Shown: positions 17,217-32,087 of the stretch, piece by piece
Layout of the letters: each line of letters opens with the position of its first letter
How positions within the stretch are numbered: the first letter of the stretch is position 1
Assembly: GCA_028871455.1 (NCBI GenBank)
Contig: JAGWNF010000019.1
Coordinates: 1 to 59,836, forward strand
Source: Alphaproteobacteria bacterium
GTDB lineage: Bacteria > Pseudomonadota > Alphaproteobacteria > ATCC43930 > CGMCC-115725
Length of the DNA: 59,836 bases
Direction: 5' to 3'
The notes under the pieces: generated by a model
Told to the model about the DNA's origin: nothing
The model's input: the letters and a program-made list of their open reading frames with translations, nothing else
Database searches by the model: none
Position numbers and translations under genes: made by a program

Positions 17217-18652
17217 CGCGGCAGGTCGGATCTTCCCATCATGAATTCGTCGACGGCGCGGGCACATTGCCGACCCTCGCGAATCGCCCAGACCACCAGC
17301 GACTGGCCGCGGCGCGCGTCGCCGGCGGCGAAGACCTTGTCGACGCTGGTCCGGTAATTCTCAGTGTTCGCCTTGATGTTGCCGCGCGTGTCGAGCCCGA
17401 GGCCCAGGGCGTCGACCGCGCCGGGCTTCACCGGATGGACGAAACCCATCGCCAACAGCACCAAATCGGCCAGGACATGGAACGCACTGTTCGACATTTC
17501 GACCATCTGCGGGCGGCCATCGCCATCGCGGTGCCATTGGACACGCACACAATCGAGCCCGGTCACCCGTCCGTCCTTGCCGGTGAATGCCTTGGTCAGG
17601 ACCGACCAATCGCGGTCGACGCCCTCTTCTTGCGACGACGAGATGCGCAGCTTCATCGGCCATTCGGGCCAGGTCAGCAGCTTATCCTCGTGCTCCGGCG
17701 GCTGCGGCATGATCTCGATCTGGGTCACTGACTTGGCGCCCTGCCGGTTGGCGGTGCCGATGCAGTCCGAGCCGGTATCGCCACCGCCGATCACCAGCAC
17801 GTTCTTGCCGCCGGCGAGAATGTCGGGACCGTCAAATTTCTCGCCGGCGACGCGATGGTTCTGCTGCATCAGGAAGTCCATCGCGAAATGGATGCCCGAA
17901 AGTTCACGGCCCGGCACCGGCAAGTCGCGCGGCTGCTCGGCGCCGATGGCAAAGACCAGGGCATTGTTTGCTTTGAGGAGCTTGGCCACCGGCAGGTTCA
18001 GCCCGACATGCGTATTGACGTGAAACACCACGCCTTCCGCACGCATCTGGGCGATCCGGCGATCGACGACGTGCTTCTCGAGTTTGAAATCGGGAATGCC
18101 GAGCCGCAACAGACCGCCGATCCGCGGCGCCTTTTCATAGACCGCCACCTCGTGGCCGGCGCGCGCCAGCTGCTGCGCACAGGCGAGACCGGCCGGTCCC
18201 GAGCCGATGACCGCGACGCGCTTGCCGGTGCGGTGCTTCGCCGGCTGCGGCGCGACCCAGCCTGCCTCCCAGCCGCGCTCGGCGATGGCGTGCTCGATCG
18301 TCTTGATGGTGACCGGCGATTCGATGAGGTTGAGCGTGCACGACGCTTCGCACGGCGCCGGGCAGATGCGGCCAGTGATGTCCGGAAAGTTGTTGGTCGA
18401 GTGCAGCACCTCAAGGGCGCGCCGCATGTCGCCGTCATAGACCAGATCGTTCCAGTCCGGAATGATGTTGTTCACCGGGCAGGCGGCGTGACAGTAGGGC
18501 GTGCCGCAATCCATGCAGCGCCCCGCCTGGCGCTTCAGCTCGTCGGCCGGCAGCGGCTCGGCGAACTCGCGATAGTGCTTGATGCGCTCTTCGACCGGCG
18601 CGGAGGCATGGTCGCGCCGTTCGAACTCCATGAACCCGGTCGGCTTACCCAT
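17213..18652 (-). CDS. gltD: Glutamate synthase (NADPH) small subunit
   Basis: A 479-residue beta subunit of GOGAT. It takes electrons from NADPH through FAD to GltB. The N-terminal cysteine-rich Fe-S region has [17 protein letters not shown] and [15 protein letters not shown] binding is at [15 protein letters not shown] and NAD(P)H binding at [15 protein letters not shown]. The C-terminal flavin segment is [14 protein letters not shown]. It starts four bases after the gltB stop and ends in an ATGA overlap with the secreted-protein gene. Length and order (gltB then gltD) are normal. Confidence 0.97.
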   Translation of the reverse strand: MGKPTGFMEFERRDHASAPVEERIKHYREFAEPLPADELKRQAGRCMDCGTPYCHAACPVNNIIPDWNDLVYDGDMRRALEVLHSTNNFPDITGRICPAPCEASCTLNLIESPVTIKTIEHAIAERGWEAGWVAPQPAKHRTGKRVAVIGSGPAGLACAQQLARAGHEVAVYEKAPRIGGLLRLGIPDFKLEKHVVDRRIAQMRAEGVVFHVNTHVGLNLPVAKLLKANNALVFAIGAEQPRDLPVPGRELSGIHFAMDFLMQQNHRVAGEKFDGPDILAGGKNVLVIGGGDTGSDCIGTANRQGAKSVTQIEIMPQPPEHEDKLLTWPEWPMKLRISSSQEEGVDRDWSVLTKAFTGKDGRVTGLDCVRVQWHRDGDGRPQMVEMSNSAFHVLADLVLLAMGFVHPVKPGAVDALGLGLDTRGNIKANTENYRTSVDKVFAAGDARRGQSLVVWAIREGRQCARAVDEFMMGRSDLPR

Positions 18653-18656
18653 TGGA

Positions 18657-21600
18657 TCAGGCGCTCACTGCGACGCCAATCTCCACGGGCCGGACCTTCT
18701 GCACATTCTCGATCTTTTGCAGGGCACGCCGATACTCGATCGGCATGACCTTGACGAAGCGGTTCTGCCACTCTGCCCAACCGTCGAGGATCAGGCGGGC
18801 GCGCGGGCTTTGGGTCAGCCGCGCATGCCGCTCGATCATGCGGCGCAACAGGCGGAAGTCGTTCTCGTGGAGCGAATAGGTGAACGCGATCGGCTGATCC
18901 GCATCGACCGGACCATCATCGCCCTGGAGCGGCTCGAGCTCGACCATCGCGGTGTTGCAGCGGGTCTTGAAATCGCCGCGCTCGTCGAGAACGTAGGCAA
19001 CGCCGCCACTCATGCCAGCGGCGAAGTTCGGACCCGTATCGCCGAGCACCGCGACGATGCCGCCGGTCATGTATTCGCAGCAATGCGCGCCGGCGCCCTC
19101 GACCACTGCCACCGCGCCCGAATTGCGCACGGCGAAGCGTTCGCCAGCCACGCCGCTGAAATAGCACTCTCCATTGATAGCGCCGTAAAGCACGGTGTTG
19201 CCGACGATGATGCTTTTGTCACGCGCGAGCTTGCTGTCGCGTGGCGGATAGATCACTAGCCGGCCACCTGACAGGCCCTTGCCGACATAGTCGTTGGCCG
19301 CGCCTTCGAGCGTGAAGGCGATGCCACGCGCCAAGAAGCCGCCGAAGGTCTGGCCGCCGGTACCCTTGAAGCGGACGTCGATCGTGGCATCGGGCAGGCC
19401 TGCGTCGCCGTAGCGCCGCGCCACCTCACCCGACAGCATGGCACCGACGGTGCGGTTGACGTTGCGTACCGGCGTCTCAATGACGACGCGTTTGCCGTGC
19501 TCGAGCGCCGGCTTGGCCGCAGCAATCAGCTTGTGGTCGAGCGCCTTCTCGAGCCGGTGATTCTGCGCCTCGCACTGATAAGTCTTGGTGCCGGCCGGCA
19601 CTTGCGGCCGATAGAGTACGTGGCTGAGGTCGAGCTGACGCATCTTGGGATGGTTCAAGCCGCGGCGCATCACAAGCCGATCGGTGCGGCCGATCATCTC
19701 GTTAAAGGTGCGGAAGCCGAGTTTCGCCATCAGTTCGCGCGCTTCCTCGGCGACGAAGCGGAAATACGTGATGACGTCCTCCGGCTTGCCGACGAAGCGC
19801 TTGCGCAGCTCTTTGTCCTGCGTCGCGACGCCGACCGGGCAGGTATTGAGGTGACACTTGCGCATCATTACGCAGCCCTCGGCGATGAGGGCCGCGGTGG
19901 CGAAGCCGAACTCATCGGCGCCCAACAGTGCGCCAACGATGACGTCCCGGCCGGTGCGCAGACCGCCGTCGACCTGCACCGAGATGCGGCCGCGCAGGCC
20001 GTTAAGCACCAGCGTCTGGTGCGTCTCGGCGAGGCCGATCTCCCACGGCTCGCCGGCGTGGTGAATCGAGGTCAGCGGACTCGCGCCGGTGCCGCCTTCG
20101 TGGCCGGCGATGGTGACGTGATCGGCGTAGGCCTTGGCGACACCGGCGGCGATGGTGCCGACCCCGATCTCGGCCACCAGCTTGACACTGATCCAGGCCT
20201 TCGGATTGACGTTCTTCAGGTCGTGGATGAGCTGCGCCAGATCCTCGATCGAGTAGATGTCGTGGTGCGGCGGTGGCGAGATCAAGCCGACGCCGGGCAT
20301 CGTGTGACGGGTGCGTGCGATCCAGTCGTCGACCTTATGGCCGGGCAGCTGGCCGCCCTCGCCCGGTTTTGCGCCTTGCGCCATCTTGATCTGCAGCATG
20401 TCGCCGTTGACCAGGTACTCGGCGTTGACGCCGAACCGACCGGACGCGACCTGCTTGATCGCCGAGCGCAGCGAATCGCCGTTGTCGAGCGGCGTATAGC
20501 GCCGCGGATCCTCGCCGCCCTCGCCGGTGTTCGAACGGCCGCCGATGCGATTCATGGCGATGGCGAGGGTGGTATGCGCCTCCCATGAGATCGAGCCGAA
20601 CGACATGGCGCCGGTCGAGAAGCGGCGCATGATGTGCTCCGCCGGTTCGACCTCGTCGAGCGGGATTGACTCTGGCATGAAGTCGAAATCGAGCAGGCCC
20701 CTCAACGCGACGGCGCCGTCCTCTTGGTCGCCGGCACGGCGCGCGTATTCCTTGTACTTGCGATAGTTGTTGCCGCGCACCGCATGCTGCAACAACGCCA
20801 CCGTGTCCATGGTCCAGATGTGCTGCTCGCCACGCACGCGGTAGAGGATCTCGCCGCCCGGATCGAGCGCGTTGCGATAGACCGGCGCATCGCCGAAGGC
20901 TAGCCGGTGGCGGCGCACGGTCTCCTCGGCGATCTCTTTGAGGCCAATGCCCTCGACCGGCGAGGTCGTGCCGGTGAAGTATTCGTCGAGCACGGAGTGG
21001 TTGAGTCCGACCGCGTCGAAGATCTGGGCGCCGCAATAGGACTGGAAGGTGCAGATGCCCATCTTGGACATCACCTTCAGGATGCCTTTGGTCAGCGCCT
21101 TGATGTAACGCTTCTGCGCCTCAGCCTCGGTGACAAGCTTCTCGCCCAGATCGCGCTTCAGCGCCGCGATGCTGTCGAGCGCGAGATAAGGATTAATCGC
21201 TTCGGCGCCGTAGCTAGCGAGCAAGCAGATATCGTGGAGCTGACGCGCTTCGCCGGTTTCAACCACCAGGCCGACCTCAGTACGCAGCCCCTCGCGGATC
21301 AAATTGTGATGAACAGCGGCGACCGCCAACAGCGACGGCACTGCAATGTGCTCGGCATCGAGCGCGCGATCCGACAGCACGATGATGTTTGAGCCGGCGC
21401 GCACGGCGTCCTTGGCCTCGGCGCAGATGCGCCCCAACGCGGGCCCCATCCCATCGGCACCCTCGGTCGCGGGATAGCAGGTCGAGAGCGTGAAGCTCTT
21501 GAAATGGCCGTTGGTGTTGTCCTCGATTCGGCGCACCCGCTCCATGTCCATGTTGGTGAGGATCGGCTGATGCAGCTCGAGCCGGATGTGCGAGCCGCCG

Positions 21601-23276
21601 GTCTCGAGATCGAGCAGGTTGGGTCGCGGTCCGACCAGCGAGACCAGTGACATAACCAGTTCTTCGCGGATCGAATCGATCGGCGGGTTGGTGACCTGGG
21701 CGAAGCGCTGCTGGAAATAGTCGAACAGCAGCTTGGGCCGGTCCGAAAGCACCGCCAGCGGCGTGTCGCGACCCATCGAGCCGACGGTATCCTCAGCGGT
21801 CAGCACCATCGGCTTGAGAAAGAACTTGATGTCCTCCTGCGTGTAGCCGAAGGCCTGCTGGCGATCGAGCAGCACGTCGGCCGGCGGTGGCAAGGGCGTC
21901 ACTTCCTCGGGCAGCGATTCGAGCTTGATCTGAGTCTGGTCGAGCCACTTCTGATACGGCTTGGCGCGGGCGATCTCGGCCTTGAGCTCGGCATCGTCGA
22001 CGATGCGGCCCTTCATCAGATCGACCAGCAGCATCTTGCCGGGCTCGAGCCGCCATTTGCGGACGATCTTTTCTTCGGGCACATCGAGTACGCCGGCTTC
22101 CGATGCCATCACTACATGGTCGTCCGACGTGATGAAGAACCGCGCCGGCCGCAGGCCGTTGCGGTCGAGCGTGGCGCCGATTTGGCGGCCATCGGTGAAG
22201 GCGATCGCAGCGGGTCCGTCCCACGGCTCCATCAGCGCCGCGTGATATTCATAGAAGGCGCGCCGGTCCCTATCCATCAGCGGGTTTTCCGCCCACGCCT
22301 CCGGAATCATCATCATCAGCGCGTGGACCATCGGATAACCGCCAGCGATGAGCAGCTCGAGGCAATTGTCGAGCGTCGCCGAGTCCGAGTTACCATCGCC
22401 GATGAGCGGCCAAAGCTTCGCCAAGTCCTCGCCCAGCAGCTTCGAGGTCATCGAATGCCGCCGCGCCATCATCCAGTTGATATTGCCGCGCAACGTGTTG
22501 ATCTCGCCGTTATGCGCGAGAAAGCGAAAGGGATGCGCCAGTTCCCATGACGGAAAAGTGTTGGTCGAGAAGCGCGCATGCACCAGCGCCAGCGCCGATT
22601 CGGCGCGCGGATCCTTGAGATCCTTGTAGTAATGCGCGAGGCGCTCCGGAATCACCATGCCCTTGTAAATGATCGTCCGGGTCGACAGGCTGGCGATGTA
22701 GAATGCCGCGCCTTCCATCAGCTTCTTCGCCCGCACGGTCGCGTGCGACTGCTTACGGATGACGTAGAGCTTGCGCTCAAGCGCCTCGGCATCGGCGCAG
22801 TTGGCGCCGCGTGCGACAAAGAACTGCCGAATCACCGGCTCGATCGGCTTGATGCTGTCGCCCAGCGCCGTCGAATCCACTGGCACGTCGCGCCAGCCGA
22901 GCAGCGTCTGGCCTTCGGCGGCGATGAGACGCGTGATAGTCGCCTCGCATTCTCGGCGGGTCTCGGCGTCGCGCGGAAGGAACACCATGCCGACACCGTA
23001 ATGGCCTGGTTCCGGCAGCGTGAAACCCAGCCGCTTGGCTTCGTCACGGAACAGCCTCTCCGGCAGCTGGATCAGGATGCCGGCGCCGTCACCGGCAAGC
23101 GGATCCGAACCCACCGCGCCGCGATGCGCGAGGTTGTCGAGAATCCGGATGCCATTCGCGACTAGGTCGTGGCTCTTGCGATTCTTGATGTTCGCAATGA
23201 AGCCGACCCCGCAGGCGTCATGCTCATGCGCCGGGTCATACAGACCTTGCCGCGCGGGACCACCGTGCGCCGTCAA
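18657..23276 (-). CDS. gltB: Glutamate synthase (NADPH) large subunit
   Basis: A 1539-residue alpha subunit that makes two glutamates from glutamine and 2-oxoglutarate. The order is an N-terminal glutamine amidotransferase with catalytic Cys22 (HDACGVGF), the central domain, the FMN/2-oxoglutarate synthase domain ([46 protein letters not shown] with Fe-S cysteines) and the C-terminal beta-helix ([21 protein letters not shown]). The start is uncertain. TTG 23276 has GGAGG eight bases upstream and leaves a normal-length propeptide before the amidotransferase Cys. An in-frame ATG at 23408 would add 44 residues with no clear ribosome site. gltD follows. Confidence 0.95.
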   Translation of the reverse strand: MTAHGGPARQGLYDPAHEHDACGVGFIANIKNRKSHDLVANGIRILDNLAHRGAVGSDPLAGDGAGILIQLPERLFRDEAKRLGFTLPEPGHYGVGMVFLPRDAETRRECEATITRLIAAEGQTLLGWRDVPVDSTALGDSIKPIEPVIRQFFVARGANCADAEALERKLYVIRKQSHATVRAKKLMEGAAFYIASLSTRTIIYKGMVIPERLAHYYKDLKDPRAESALALVHARFSTNTFPSWELAHPFRFLAHNGEINTLRGNINWMMARRHSMTSKLLGEDLAKLWPLIGDGNSDSATLDNCLELLIAGGYPMVHALMMMIPEAWAENPLMDRDRRAFYEYHAALMEPWDGPAAIAFTDGRQIGATLDRNGLRPARFFITSDDHVVMASEAGVLDVPEEKIVRKWRLEPGKMLLVDLMKGRIVDDAELKAEIARAKPYQKWLDQTQIKLESLPEEVTPLPPPADVLLDRQQAFGYTQEDIKFFLKPMVLTAEDTVGSMGRDTPLAVLSDRPKLLFDYFQQRFAQVTNPPIDSIREELVMSLVSLVGPRPNLLDLETGGSHIRLELHQPILTNMDMERVRRIEDNTNGHFKSFTLSTCYPATEGADGMGPALGRICAEAKDAVRAGSNIIVLSDRALDAEHIAVPSLLAVAAVHHNLIREGLRTEVGLVVETGEARQLHDICLLASYGAEAINPYLALDSIAALKRDLGEKLVTEAEAQKRYIKALTKGILKVMSKMGICTFQSYCGAQIFDAVGLNHSVLDEYFTGTTSPVEGIGLKEIAEETVRRHRLAFGDAPVYRNALDPGGEILYRVRGEQHIWTMDTVALLQHAVRGNNYRKYKEYARRAGDQEDGAVALRGLLDFDFMPESIPLDEVEPAEHIMRRFSTGAMSFGSISWEAHTTLAIAMNRIGGRSNTGEGGEDPRRYTPLDNGDSLRSAIKQVASGRFGVNAEYLVNGDMLQIKMAQGAKPGEGGQLPGHKVDDWIARTRHTMPGVGLISPPPHHDIYSIEDLAQLIHDLKNVNPKAWISVKLVAEIGVGTIAAGVAKAYADHVTIAGHEGGTGASPLTSIHHAGEPWEIGLAETHQTLVLNGLRGRISVQVDGGLRTGRDVIVGALLGADEFGFATAALIAEGCVMMRKCHLNTCPVGVATQDKELRKRFVGKPEDVITYFRFVAEEARELMAKLGFRTFNEMIGRTDRLVMRRGLNHPKMRQLDLSHVLYRPQVPAGTKTYQCEAQNHRLEKALDHKLIAAAKPALEHGKRVVIETPVRNVNRTVGAMLSGEVARRYGDAGLPDATIDVRFKGTGGQTFGGFLARGIAFTLEGAANDYVGKGLSGGRLVIYPPRDSKLARDKSIIVGNTVLYGAINGECYFSGVAGERFAVRNSGAVAVVEGAGAHCCEYMTGGIVAVLGDTGPNFAAGMSGGVAYVLDERGDFKTRCNTAMVELEPLQGDDGPVDADQPIAFTYSLHENDFRLLRRMIERHARLTQSPRARLILDGWAEWQNRFVKVMPIEYRRALQKIENVQKVRPVEIGVAVSA

Positions 23277-23853
23277 AACCCCATCCTCCTCCGACCCGAT
23301 CGCCCCCTGAGTCGCGAACCCAGGCTGGATCGGGAATTTGCCCAGCCGCGGCTCACGCCGCGGCGATACCGCGATGTGCTTTGTGGCAGCATCGCGGCAG
23401 GGCCCCATCGAGTCAAGGAAAGCCTACCGTTAAATGGGGTCTCCGGCGGCCGAAAAAACCCTTGGCGCGGCAGGGAAATCATCGTTAAGCGCCGACCGTT
23501 GAACCGGTGCGCGACAACCCACTACGGCGACCGCTCGATGTTGACAGTGGCCGAGCGTGCGACGCATGGTTAAGTCCGACATCAACCAGGACCACGGTAA
23601 GTGCGCGACGACGCCGCACCGCGTCCGGCGAGGGATGCGGCAACCGGCGCCGCCCGAGAGAGGACCATCCGCTTGATCGGCCGCGCCCAGCTGAAGTCCG
23701 TGAACCTGCACAACGACGAGTTGAACGAGGCCAAGCGCCTCGACTGGTCGGCTGAGTTGGGCTGAAATTCGGGCGGTCGCCGCCCAAAAATTGGGCAGCA
23801 ACTCCAGTGGATCGTTCAGCGTTTTTTCATCGCATTGCGGCTAAGCACTTGGC
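23277..23853. other. 577-base gap between gltB and a histidine kinase
   Basis: The divergent region should hold the promoters of gltB (minus) and the kinase (plus). I see no clear sigma-54 site and no riboswitch. The only coding candidate is a 54-residue GTG-started frame (23601-23765), listed separately. Confidence 0.5.
23601..23765 (+). CDS. Possible 54-residue protein, unknown
   Basis: A GTG start lies nine bases after AGGA and the frame ends at TGA 23763-23765. The second half (SVNLHNDELNEAKRLDWSA) reads like a natural amphipathic protein segment, while the first half is Arg/Ala-rich. There is no recognised domain. It sits 88 bases before the histidine kinase gene on the same strand. Support is weak. 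Confidence 0.2.
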   Translation: MRDDAAPRPARDAATGAARERTIRLIGRAQLKSVNLHNDELNEAKRLDWSAELG

Positions 23854-25137
23854 ATGCAAGCGGAACGGCCGAAACGACGCACGCGGCACGTGCTGGCAGA
23901 TGGAGACGGCGACTTCGCGTCGTCCGCGCCGTCCACGGCCCGCATCCAGGCAGCGCGACATTTCGAGGCCGAGCACCGCTACCGCGACATTTTCGAGAAC
24001 TGCGCCTGGGATGTCTTTCAGACGACGCCGGCCGGCCGTTATCTTCGTGCCAATACGGCGCTCGCTCACATCTACGGCTACGACAGCCCCGGCGCGTTGC
24101 TCTCGGCGCTCACCGACATCGGCGCACAGCTCTATGTCCATCCGCGGCGGCGCGACGAATTTCGTCGCGTCATGCGCGAGCGTCGTGTCGTCACTAATTT
24201 CGAATCCGAGGTCCATCGCCGCGACGGCTCGGTGATCTGGATCACCGAGACCTGCCGTGAGGTTCGCTCGAGCACTGGCAAGCTGCTCTATTACGAAGGC
24301 ACGGTCGAGGACATAACCGAGCGCAAGCGCGCCGAGATCGAGCTACGCCGCGCCAAGGAGACGGCCGAGGCGGCCAATCATGCCAAGAGCGAATTCCTCG
24401 CCGTGATGAGCCATGAGCTGCGCACGCCGCTCAATGCGATCATCGGCTTCGCCGATATCATTCATCGTCAGATGCTCGGGCCTGATGCTGCCGCGCGTTA
24501 CGTGGAATATGCCGGCGATATCCAGCGCAGCGGCCAACGCCTTCTCGGCGTGATCAACGATATCCTCGATCTGGCGCGCACCGACGGCGCAGCGGCACAG
24601 GCCGAAATCGAGACGGTCGAACTGGCCGCACTCGCTGACGACGTGGTCCAGGCCATCGCCGAGATCGCGAGAACCGCTGATATTGTGCTCACCGTTCGCG
24701 CCGAGACGGCATATGTCCGCGGCAACGCGGGCATGCTGCGCCGCGCCCTGCTGAATCTCGCCGGCAATGCCGTCAAGTTCACGCCGCCGGGCGGCAGTGC
24801 CGAGATCGTCGTCGTCGCGGAGCCGGATGGCCAAGCACGTATCGAGGTCCGGGACACGGGTATCGGTATTGCCGCCGGGGAGATCGACCGCGTGACCGAA
24901 CCGTTCTATCAAGCCGATTCGGGCTTGAACCGGCATCACGAAGGCGCCGGTCTCGGGCTGACGATCGCCGACCGTATCCTCCGCGTGCATGGCGGCACGC
25001 TTAGTCTGGCGAGCCGGCCGACGCAGGGAACGGTCGCGACCGTGCGACTGCCGCTGGCCAGGGCAATGGCGGAATTGCGCCGGCTGAGTCCGATCAGTAC
25101 TGCTTGTACGGCAGGAATTTGTACTGGAACACCTTGA
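23854..25137 (+). CDS. PAS-domain sensor histidine kinase
   Basis: A 427-residue soluble kinase. One PAS/PAC unit (~40-160; YRDIFENCAWDVFQTTPAG, then VEDITERKRAE) is followed by HisKA with phospho-acceptor His187 in VMSHELRTPLNAIIGF. HATPase motifs include NLAGNAVKFTPPGG, VRDTGIGIAAGEID and GAGLGLTIADRI. No transmembrane segment is visible, so it senses a cytoplasmic signal; PAS cofactor residues cannot be assigned. No response regulator is adjacent. The last ~25 residues past the ATPase fold (ISTACTAGICTGTP) are unusual and may be a read-on tail. Confidence 0.88.
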   Translation: MQAERPKRRTRHVLADGDGDFASSAPSTARIQAARHFEAEHRYRDIFENCAWDVFQTTPAGRYLRANTALAHIYGYDSPGALLSALTDIGAQLYVHPRRRDEFRRVMRERRVVTNFESEVHRRDGSVIWITETCREVRSSTGKLLYYEGTVEDITERKRAEIELRRAKETAEAANHAKSEFLAVMSHELRTPLNAIIGFADIIHRQMLGPDAAARYVEYAGDIQRSGQRLLGVINDILDLARTDGAAAQAEIETVELAALADDVVQAIAEIARTADIVLTVRAETAYVRGNAGMLRRALLNLAGNAVKFTPPGGSAEIVVVAEPDGQARIEVRDTGIGIAAGEIDRVTEPFYQADSGLNRHHEGAGLGLTIADRILRVHGGTLSLASRPTQGTVATVRLPLARAMAELRRLSPISTACTAGICTGTP

Positions 25138-25365
25138 GTTCGATCGAGCGACTGGCGTGGAAACGAGTCTAGGCGGTGGCAAATCTCCGATCAACTCTAT
25201 GCACCGCTACCGCCAGATATTCGCGAAGTACTCTAAGATCTAGACCATAGAAATCGAACGAACCCGGAAGATGCCAGGTTCCGAGAACCAGAAATACACG
25301 CCTGATTGTTCATTTCGAAACATTATCGCACGAACCAAATTCGAGCGCAGACGGCGTGTTCCGAC

Positions 25366-27978
<2,613 letters not shown>

Positions 27979-28045
27979 TGGACCCCCGTTTTGAGACCGA
28001 CACATCCGCCCTTCTTGGAAGCGACGGATCTGTCTTCCGGCTCAA

Positions 28046-28073
28046 ATATGGGGAGATTTCGGACGCCGACAAG
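28046..28073 (-). promoter_or_regulatory. RpoH (sigma-32) type promoter for clpB
   Basis: On the minus strand CTTGTC (28073-28068) is followed after 14 bases by CCCCATAT (28053-28046). The heat-shock consensus is CTTGAA-N13/14-CCCCATnT, so the -10 is perfect and the -35 matches four of six bases. The -10 ends 67 bases before the clpB ATG. Confidence 0.72.
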
Positions 28074-28116
28074 GGCGCCGAAAGCGCGGTTCAGGTGCAG
28101 CGGGGCGCCCCCTCGC

Positions 28117-28707
28117 TCAGGCGTTGTAGTCGGGTTCGACTGGCGGTGGTGGCGGCTGCATCCCCGCCTCGGCCGGACGAGGCGTCGCCGACGGCTGTGG
28201 TGCCGAAACTTGCGGCTGCGGCTGCGGCTGAGATTGAGGCTGGGGCTGGGGATGTTGCTGGGGCTGGTGTTGTTGCGGTGGCCGCGGTTGCTGCGGTGAT
28301 TGCTGCATCTGCGATTGCGGCTGCGGCTGCGGTTGGCCATGAGCGCCCGGTTGCGAACCACGGCCGTCCATGTCGTCGCCACCGGACATGTCGTTGTCGG
28401 CGGGCGTCATCGGCCGCTGGCCCTGGTTATCGTAGCCGCCGTTGACCTGCATGATCCGGTAATAGTGCTCAGCGTGCTGATAGAGATTCTCGGCCGCGAT
28501 GCGATCGCCGGCGGACGCGGCTTCGCGGGCCATGGCGATGTAGCGCTCGAACACCTGGTAGGCGTTGCCGCGGATCTTCACGCTCGGCCCGCTCGAGTCG
28601 AAACTCTGCGTGCGGTGCGGCGGGCGCCCGCCGCCCTGCCGGTTCTGCGGATGGCCGCCCATCATGTTGCGTCCACCACGCCCACGATTTTTCTGGCCTG
28701 GTCTCAT
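28117..28707 (-). CDS. DUF4167 domain protein with Gln/Pro-rich tail
   Basis: A 196-residue protein typical of alphaproteobacteria. The N terminus is Gly/Arg-rich (RPGQKNRGRGGRN), RNA-binding-like. The DUF4167 core (~30-95) reads GPSVKIRGNAYQVFERYI, then AREAASAGDRIAAENLYQHA. The second half is low-complexity Gln/Pro (PQPQPQSQMQQSPQQ), which in the DNA is a run of near-repeats of ctgcgg/ctgggg units. Its function is unknown; a role with RNA or ribosomes is only suggested by the neighbours prmC and prfA. The order prfA-prmC-DUF4167-clpB is conserved in the class, in my recollection. Confidence 0.88.
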   Translation of the reverse strand: MRPGQKNRGRGGRNMMGGHPQNRQGGGRPPHRTQSFDSSGPSVKIRGNAYQVFERYIAMAREAASAGDRIAAENLYQHAEHYYRIMQVNGGYDNQGQRPMTPADNDMSGGDDMDGRGSQPGAHGQPQPQPQSQMQQSPQQPRPPQQHQPQQHPQPQPQSQPQPQPQVSAPQPSATPRPAEAGMQPPPPPVEPDYNA

Positions 28708-28888
28708 GAGTTCCTTACAGTCGAAGTCATCGTTTGCAGTTCGATCGTGCCTTTACGGCTTCGCCCCGAATCCGAAGCGGTATCAACTCCTCGCGCACGG
28801 CACTCTTGCCGGCGGTAAATCGAAAAAGGGGCGGTTTGTGCGCCTGAGGCGCGGAGCACATGGCTCCTTGGCTTTTGGCGGGTTCACC

Positions 28889-29748
28889 CTAGACGGGATG
28901 GCCGCCGAAGCCAACCTGTTTTTTTGCGCGGTCCGCCTTACCGGCGGGTAAATTTCCTTGCCGCAGAATGAGGCATCGCTCGCATCCCGCGAGGTCGCGC
29001 CGCGTTTCTATCGCTCGCAAGCCGGCCGCCGCCATGATCTGCGTTACCGCTTCGGCTTGGCCGAAGCCGAGTTCCACGAACGCCCAACCCGCCGGACGCA
29101 ATGCGCCGTTCAAGACCGGCGCGAGCGACCGGTACGCCTCCAGTCCATCGCGACCGCCATCGAGCGCGCGATGCGGATCGAAGCACCGCACTTCGGGCGG
29201 CAACGCCGTCATCTCGTCACCGGATATATATGGCGGATTGGCGAGAACAATATCCGCCGGCACCAATTTTGTTTCAGCCCAGTCGCCGGCGATGAAGCTG
29301 GCGCGCGCGGCGAGGCCCAAGGCCGCGGCGTTCTGCCGCGCCGTCGTCACGGCGCCGGCGAGAATGTCGATGCCGATGCCCGTCGCGGCGGGATACTCGC
29401 TCAGCAGCGCCAGCAGGAGTGCGCCGGTGCCGGTGCCGAAATCGATCGCGCGCAGGGCCGCGCCACGGTCCGGCAGCGCGGCGAACGCTGCCTCGATCAG
29501 CGTCTCGCTGTCGGGCCGCGGATCGAGCGTATCCGCCGACAGCGTGAAATCGAGACTCCAGAACTCGCGCGCACCGCGGATGCGCGCATAAGGCTCGTGC
29601 GCGGTGCGCCGCCCAACAAAGGCCGCGAATCGCGCTGCATCGCTTCCCGCCAGCGCCTGCAGCAACCGCGCCTCGTGTCGCGCATTGGCAATGCCGGCGG
29701 CCGCGAGGCGGCGAGTCGCGTCCAGGAGCTGGTCCTTCACTGCGACGC

Positions 29749-29752
<4 letters not shown>
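28889..29752 (-). CDS. prmC: Release-factor glutamine methyltransferase
   Basis: A 287-residue PrmC (HemK). It methylates the Gln of the GGQ motif in RF1 and RF2 with SAM. The SAM loop is [15 protein letters not shown] and the catalytic NPPY motif is [12 protein letters not shown]. The N-terminal helical domain (~1-75) that recognises release factors is present. The C-terminal ~25 residues are basic and extend past the usual fold. The start codon overlaps the prfA stop as ATGA, so it is translationally coupled to its own substrate gene. Confidence 0.95.
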
Positions 29753-30825
<1,073 letters not shown>

Positions 30826-30826
30826 G

Positions 30827-32077
30827 TCAGCCCCGGAAGGCCGCCAGACGGTCCTTGAGCGCGGTCAGCGGCACGTCGGTTTGCGTGCCGGCGTCGAGAT
30901 CGCGCAGCGCCGCTCGGCCGCTTTTCAGTTCGTCCTCGCCCACGATCACCGCGACGCGCGCCTTGATGCGGTCGGCGCGGCGCATGCGCTTCTGCAGGTT
31001 GCCGGAATAGGCGAGATCGACAGCAAAGCCATCGCGGCGCAACTCCTGAGCCAGCTTCAGCGCCAGCGCTTCGGCGTCACCGCCGATCGGCACCAGCGCG
31101 ATCGGCCGCGGCGGTGCCGGCGGCTCGGCGATCATCAGCGACAACCGCTCGATGCCGCCCGCCCAGCCGACGCCTGGCGTCTCCGGGCCACCCATCACGC
31201 CCATCAGACCATCGTAGCGTCCGCCCGCCAGCACCGCACCCTGCGAACCTAACTCGGTCGTGACGAACTCAAACGCGGTATGGGTGTAATAATCGAGACC
31301 GCGCACCAAACGCGGATCGAGGACATAGCGGATGCCGAGCCCGTCAAGACCATCGCGCACCCGCCGAAAGAAGTCATGCGAGGCCGGCGTCAGGTAATCC
31401 TCGAAGTGTGGCGCGCCGGCGCTCAACGCGATATCGGCCGCGTCCTTCGAGTCGAGAATGCGGAGTGGATTGCGCTCGAGCCGCTTGCGGCTGTCTTCCG
31501 ACAGCTTGTGCGCGTGCGCGCCGAAATATTTCACCAGCGCATCACGATAGCCGCCGCGGCTTTCGGGATCGCCCAGCGTATTGAGGTGCAGCTCCGTGCG
31601 CTCAAGCACGCCGAGCGCGTGAAGGATGTCGGCGCCGAGCGCGATCACCTCGACGTCACCCTGAGGCTCCTTGACGCCGATCAGCTCGACGCCGATCTGG
31701 TGGAACTGTCGGAAGCGACCTTTCTGCGGCCGCTCGTAGCGGAACATCGACCCGTGATAGAAGAAGCGCAGCGGCAGGCTTTGCGTCAGCGCGTTCGAGA
31801 TCACGGCCCGTACCACGCCAGCGGTGTTCTCGGGCCGCAGCGTTATCTCTTCGCCGCCCTTGTCGACGAAGCTGTACATCTCCTTCATCACGATATCGGT
31901 AGTCTCGCCGATCGGTCGCGCGAAGACGTCAGTGAATTCGAAGACCGGCGTCGCGATTTCGTCGTAGCCGAAACGCAGCGCATGCCCGCGCGCCGTCTCG
32001 ATGACGGCGCGGTGACGGCGCATCACCGCGGGCAATAGGTCCTGCGTGCCGCGGACCGGCTGGAGGGCCCGGCTCAC
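30827..32077 (-). CDS. hisS: Histidyl-tRNA synthetase
   Basis: A 416-residue class II synthetase. Motif 2 is [18 protein letters not shown], the histidine A loop is [15 protein letters not shown], and motif 3 contains [10 protein letters not shown]. The anticodon-binding domain closes the protein. I chose GTG 32077 ([15 protein letters not shown]), the family's normal N terminus; an ATG at 32233 would add 52 basic residues and overlap ispG. The gap from the ispG stop is 10 bases. Confidence 0.96.
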   Translation of the reverse strand: MSRALQPVRGTQDLLPAVMRRHRAVIETARGHALRFGYDEIATPVFEFTDVFARPIGETTDIVMKEMYSFVDKGGEEITLRPENTAGVVRAVISNALTQSLPLRFFYHGSMFRYERPQKGRFRQFHQIGVELIGVKEPQGDVEVIALGADILHALGVLERTELHLNTLGDPESRGGYRDALVKYFGAHAHKLSEDSRKRLERNPLRILDSKDAADIALSAGAPHFEDYLTPASHDFFRRVRDGLDGLGIRYVLDPRLVRGLDYYTHTAFEFVTTELGSQGAVLAGGRYDGLMGVMGGPETPGVGWAGGIERLSLMIAEPPAPPRPIALVPIGGDAEALALKLAQELRRDGFAVDLAYSGNLQKRMRRADRIKARVAVIVGEDELKSGRAALRDLDAGTQTDVPLTALKDRLAAFRG

Positions 32078-32087
32078 TCTGGCCGAC

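Noticed and set aside
19497-20588. 363-codon plus-strand frame inside gltB
   Set aside because: It is antisense to conserved gltB motifs and has the shadow composition.
23277-23853. Sigma-54 promoter for gltB
   Set aside because: The only similar string (TTGGCATGCAAG near 23850) lacks the correct GG-N10-GC spacing and lies on the wrong side for gltB.
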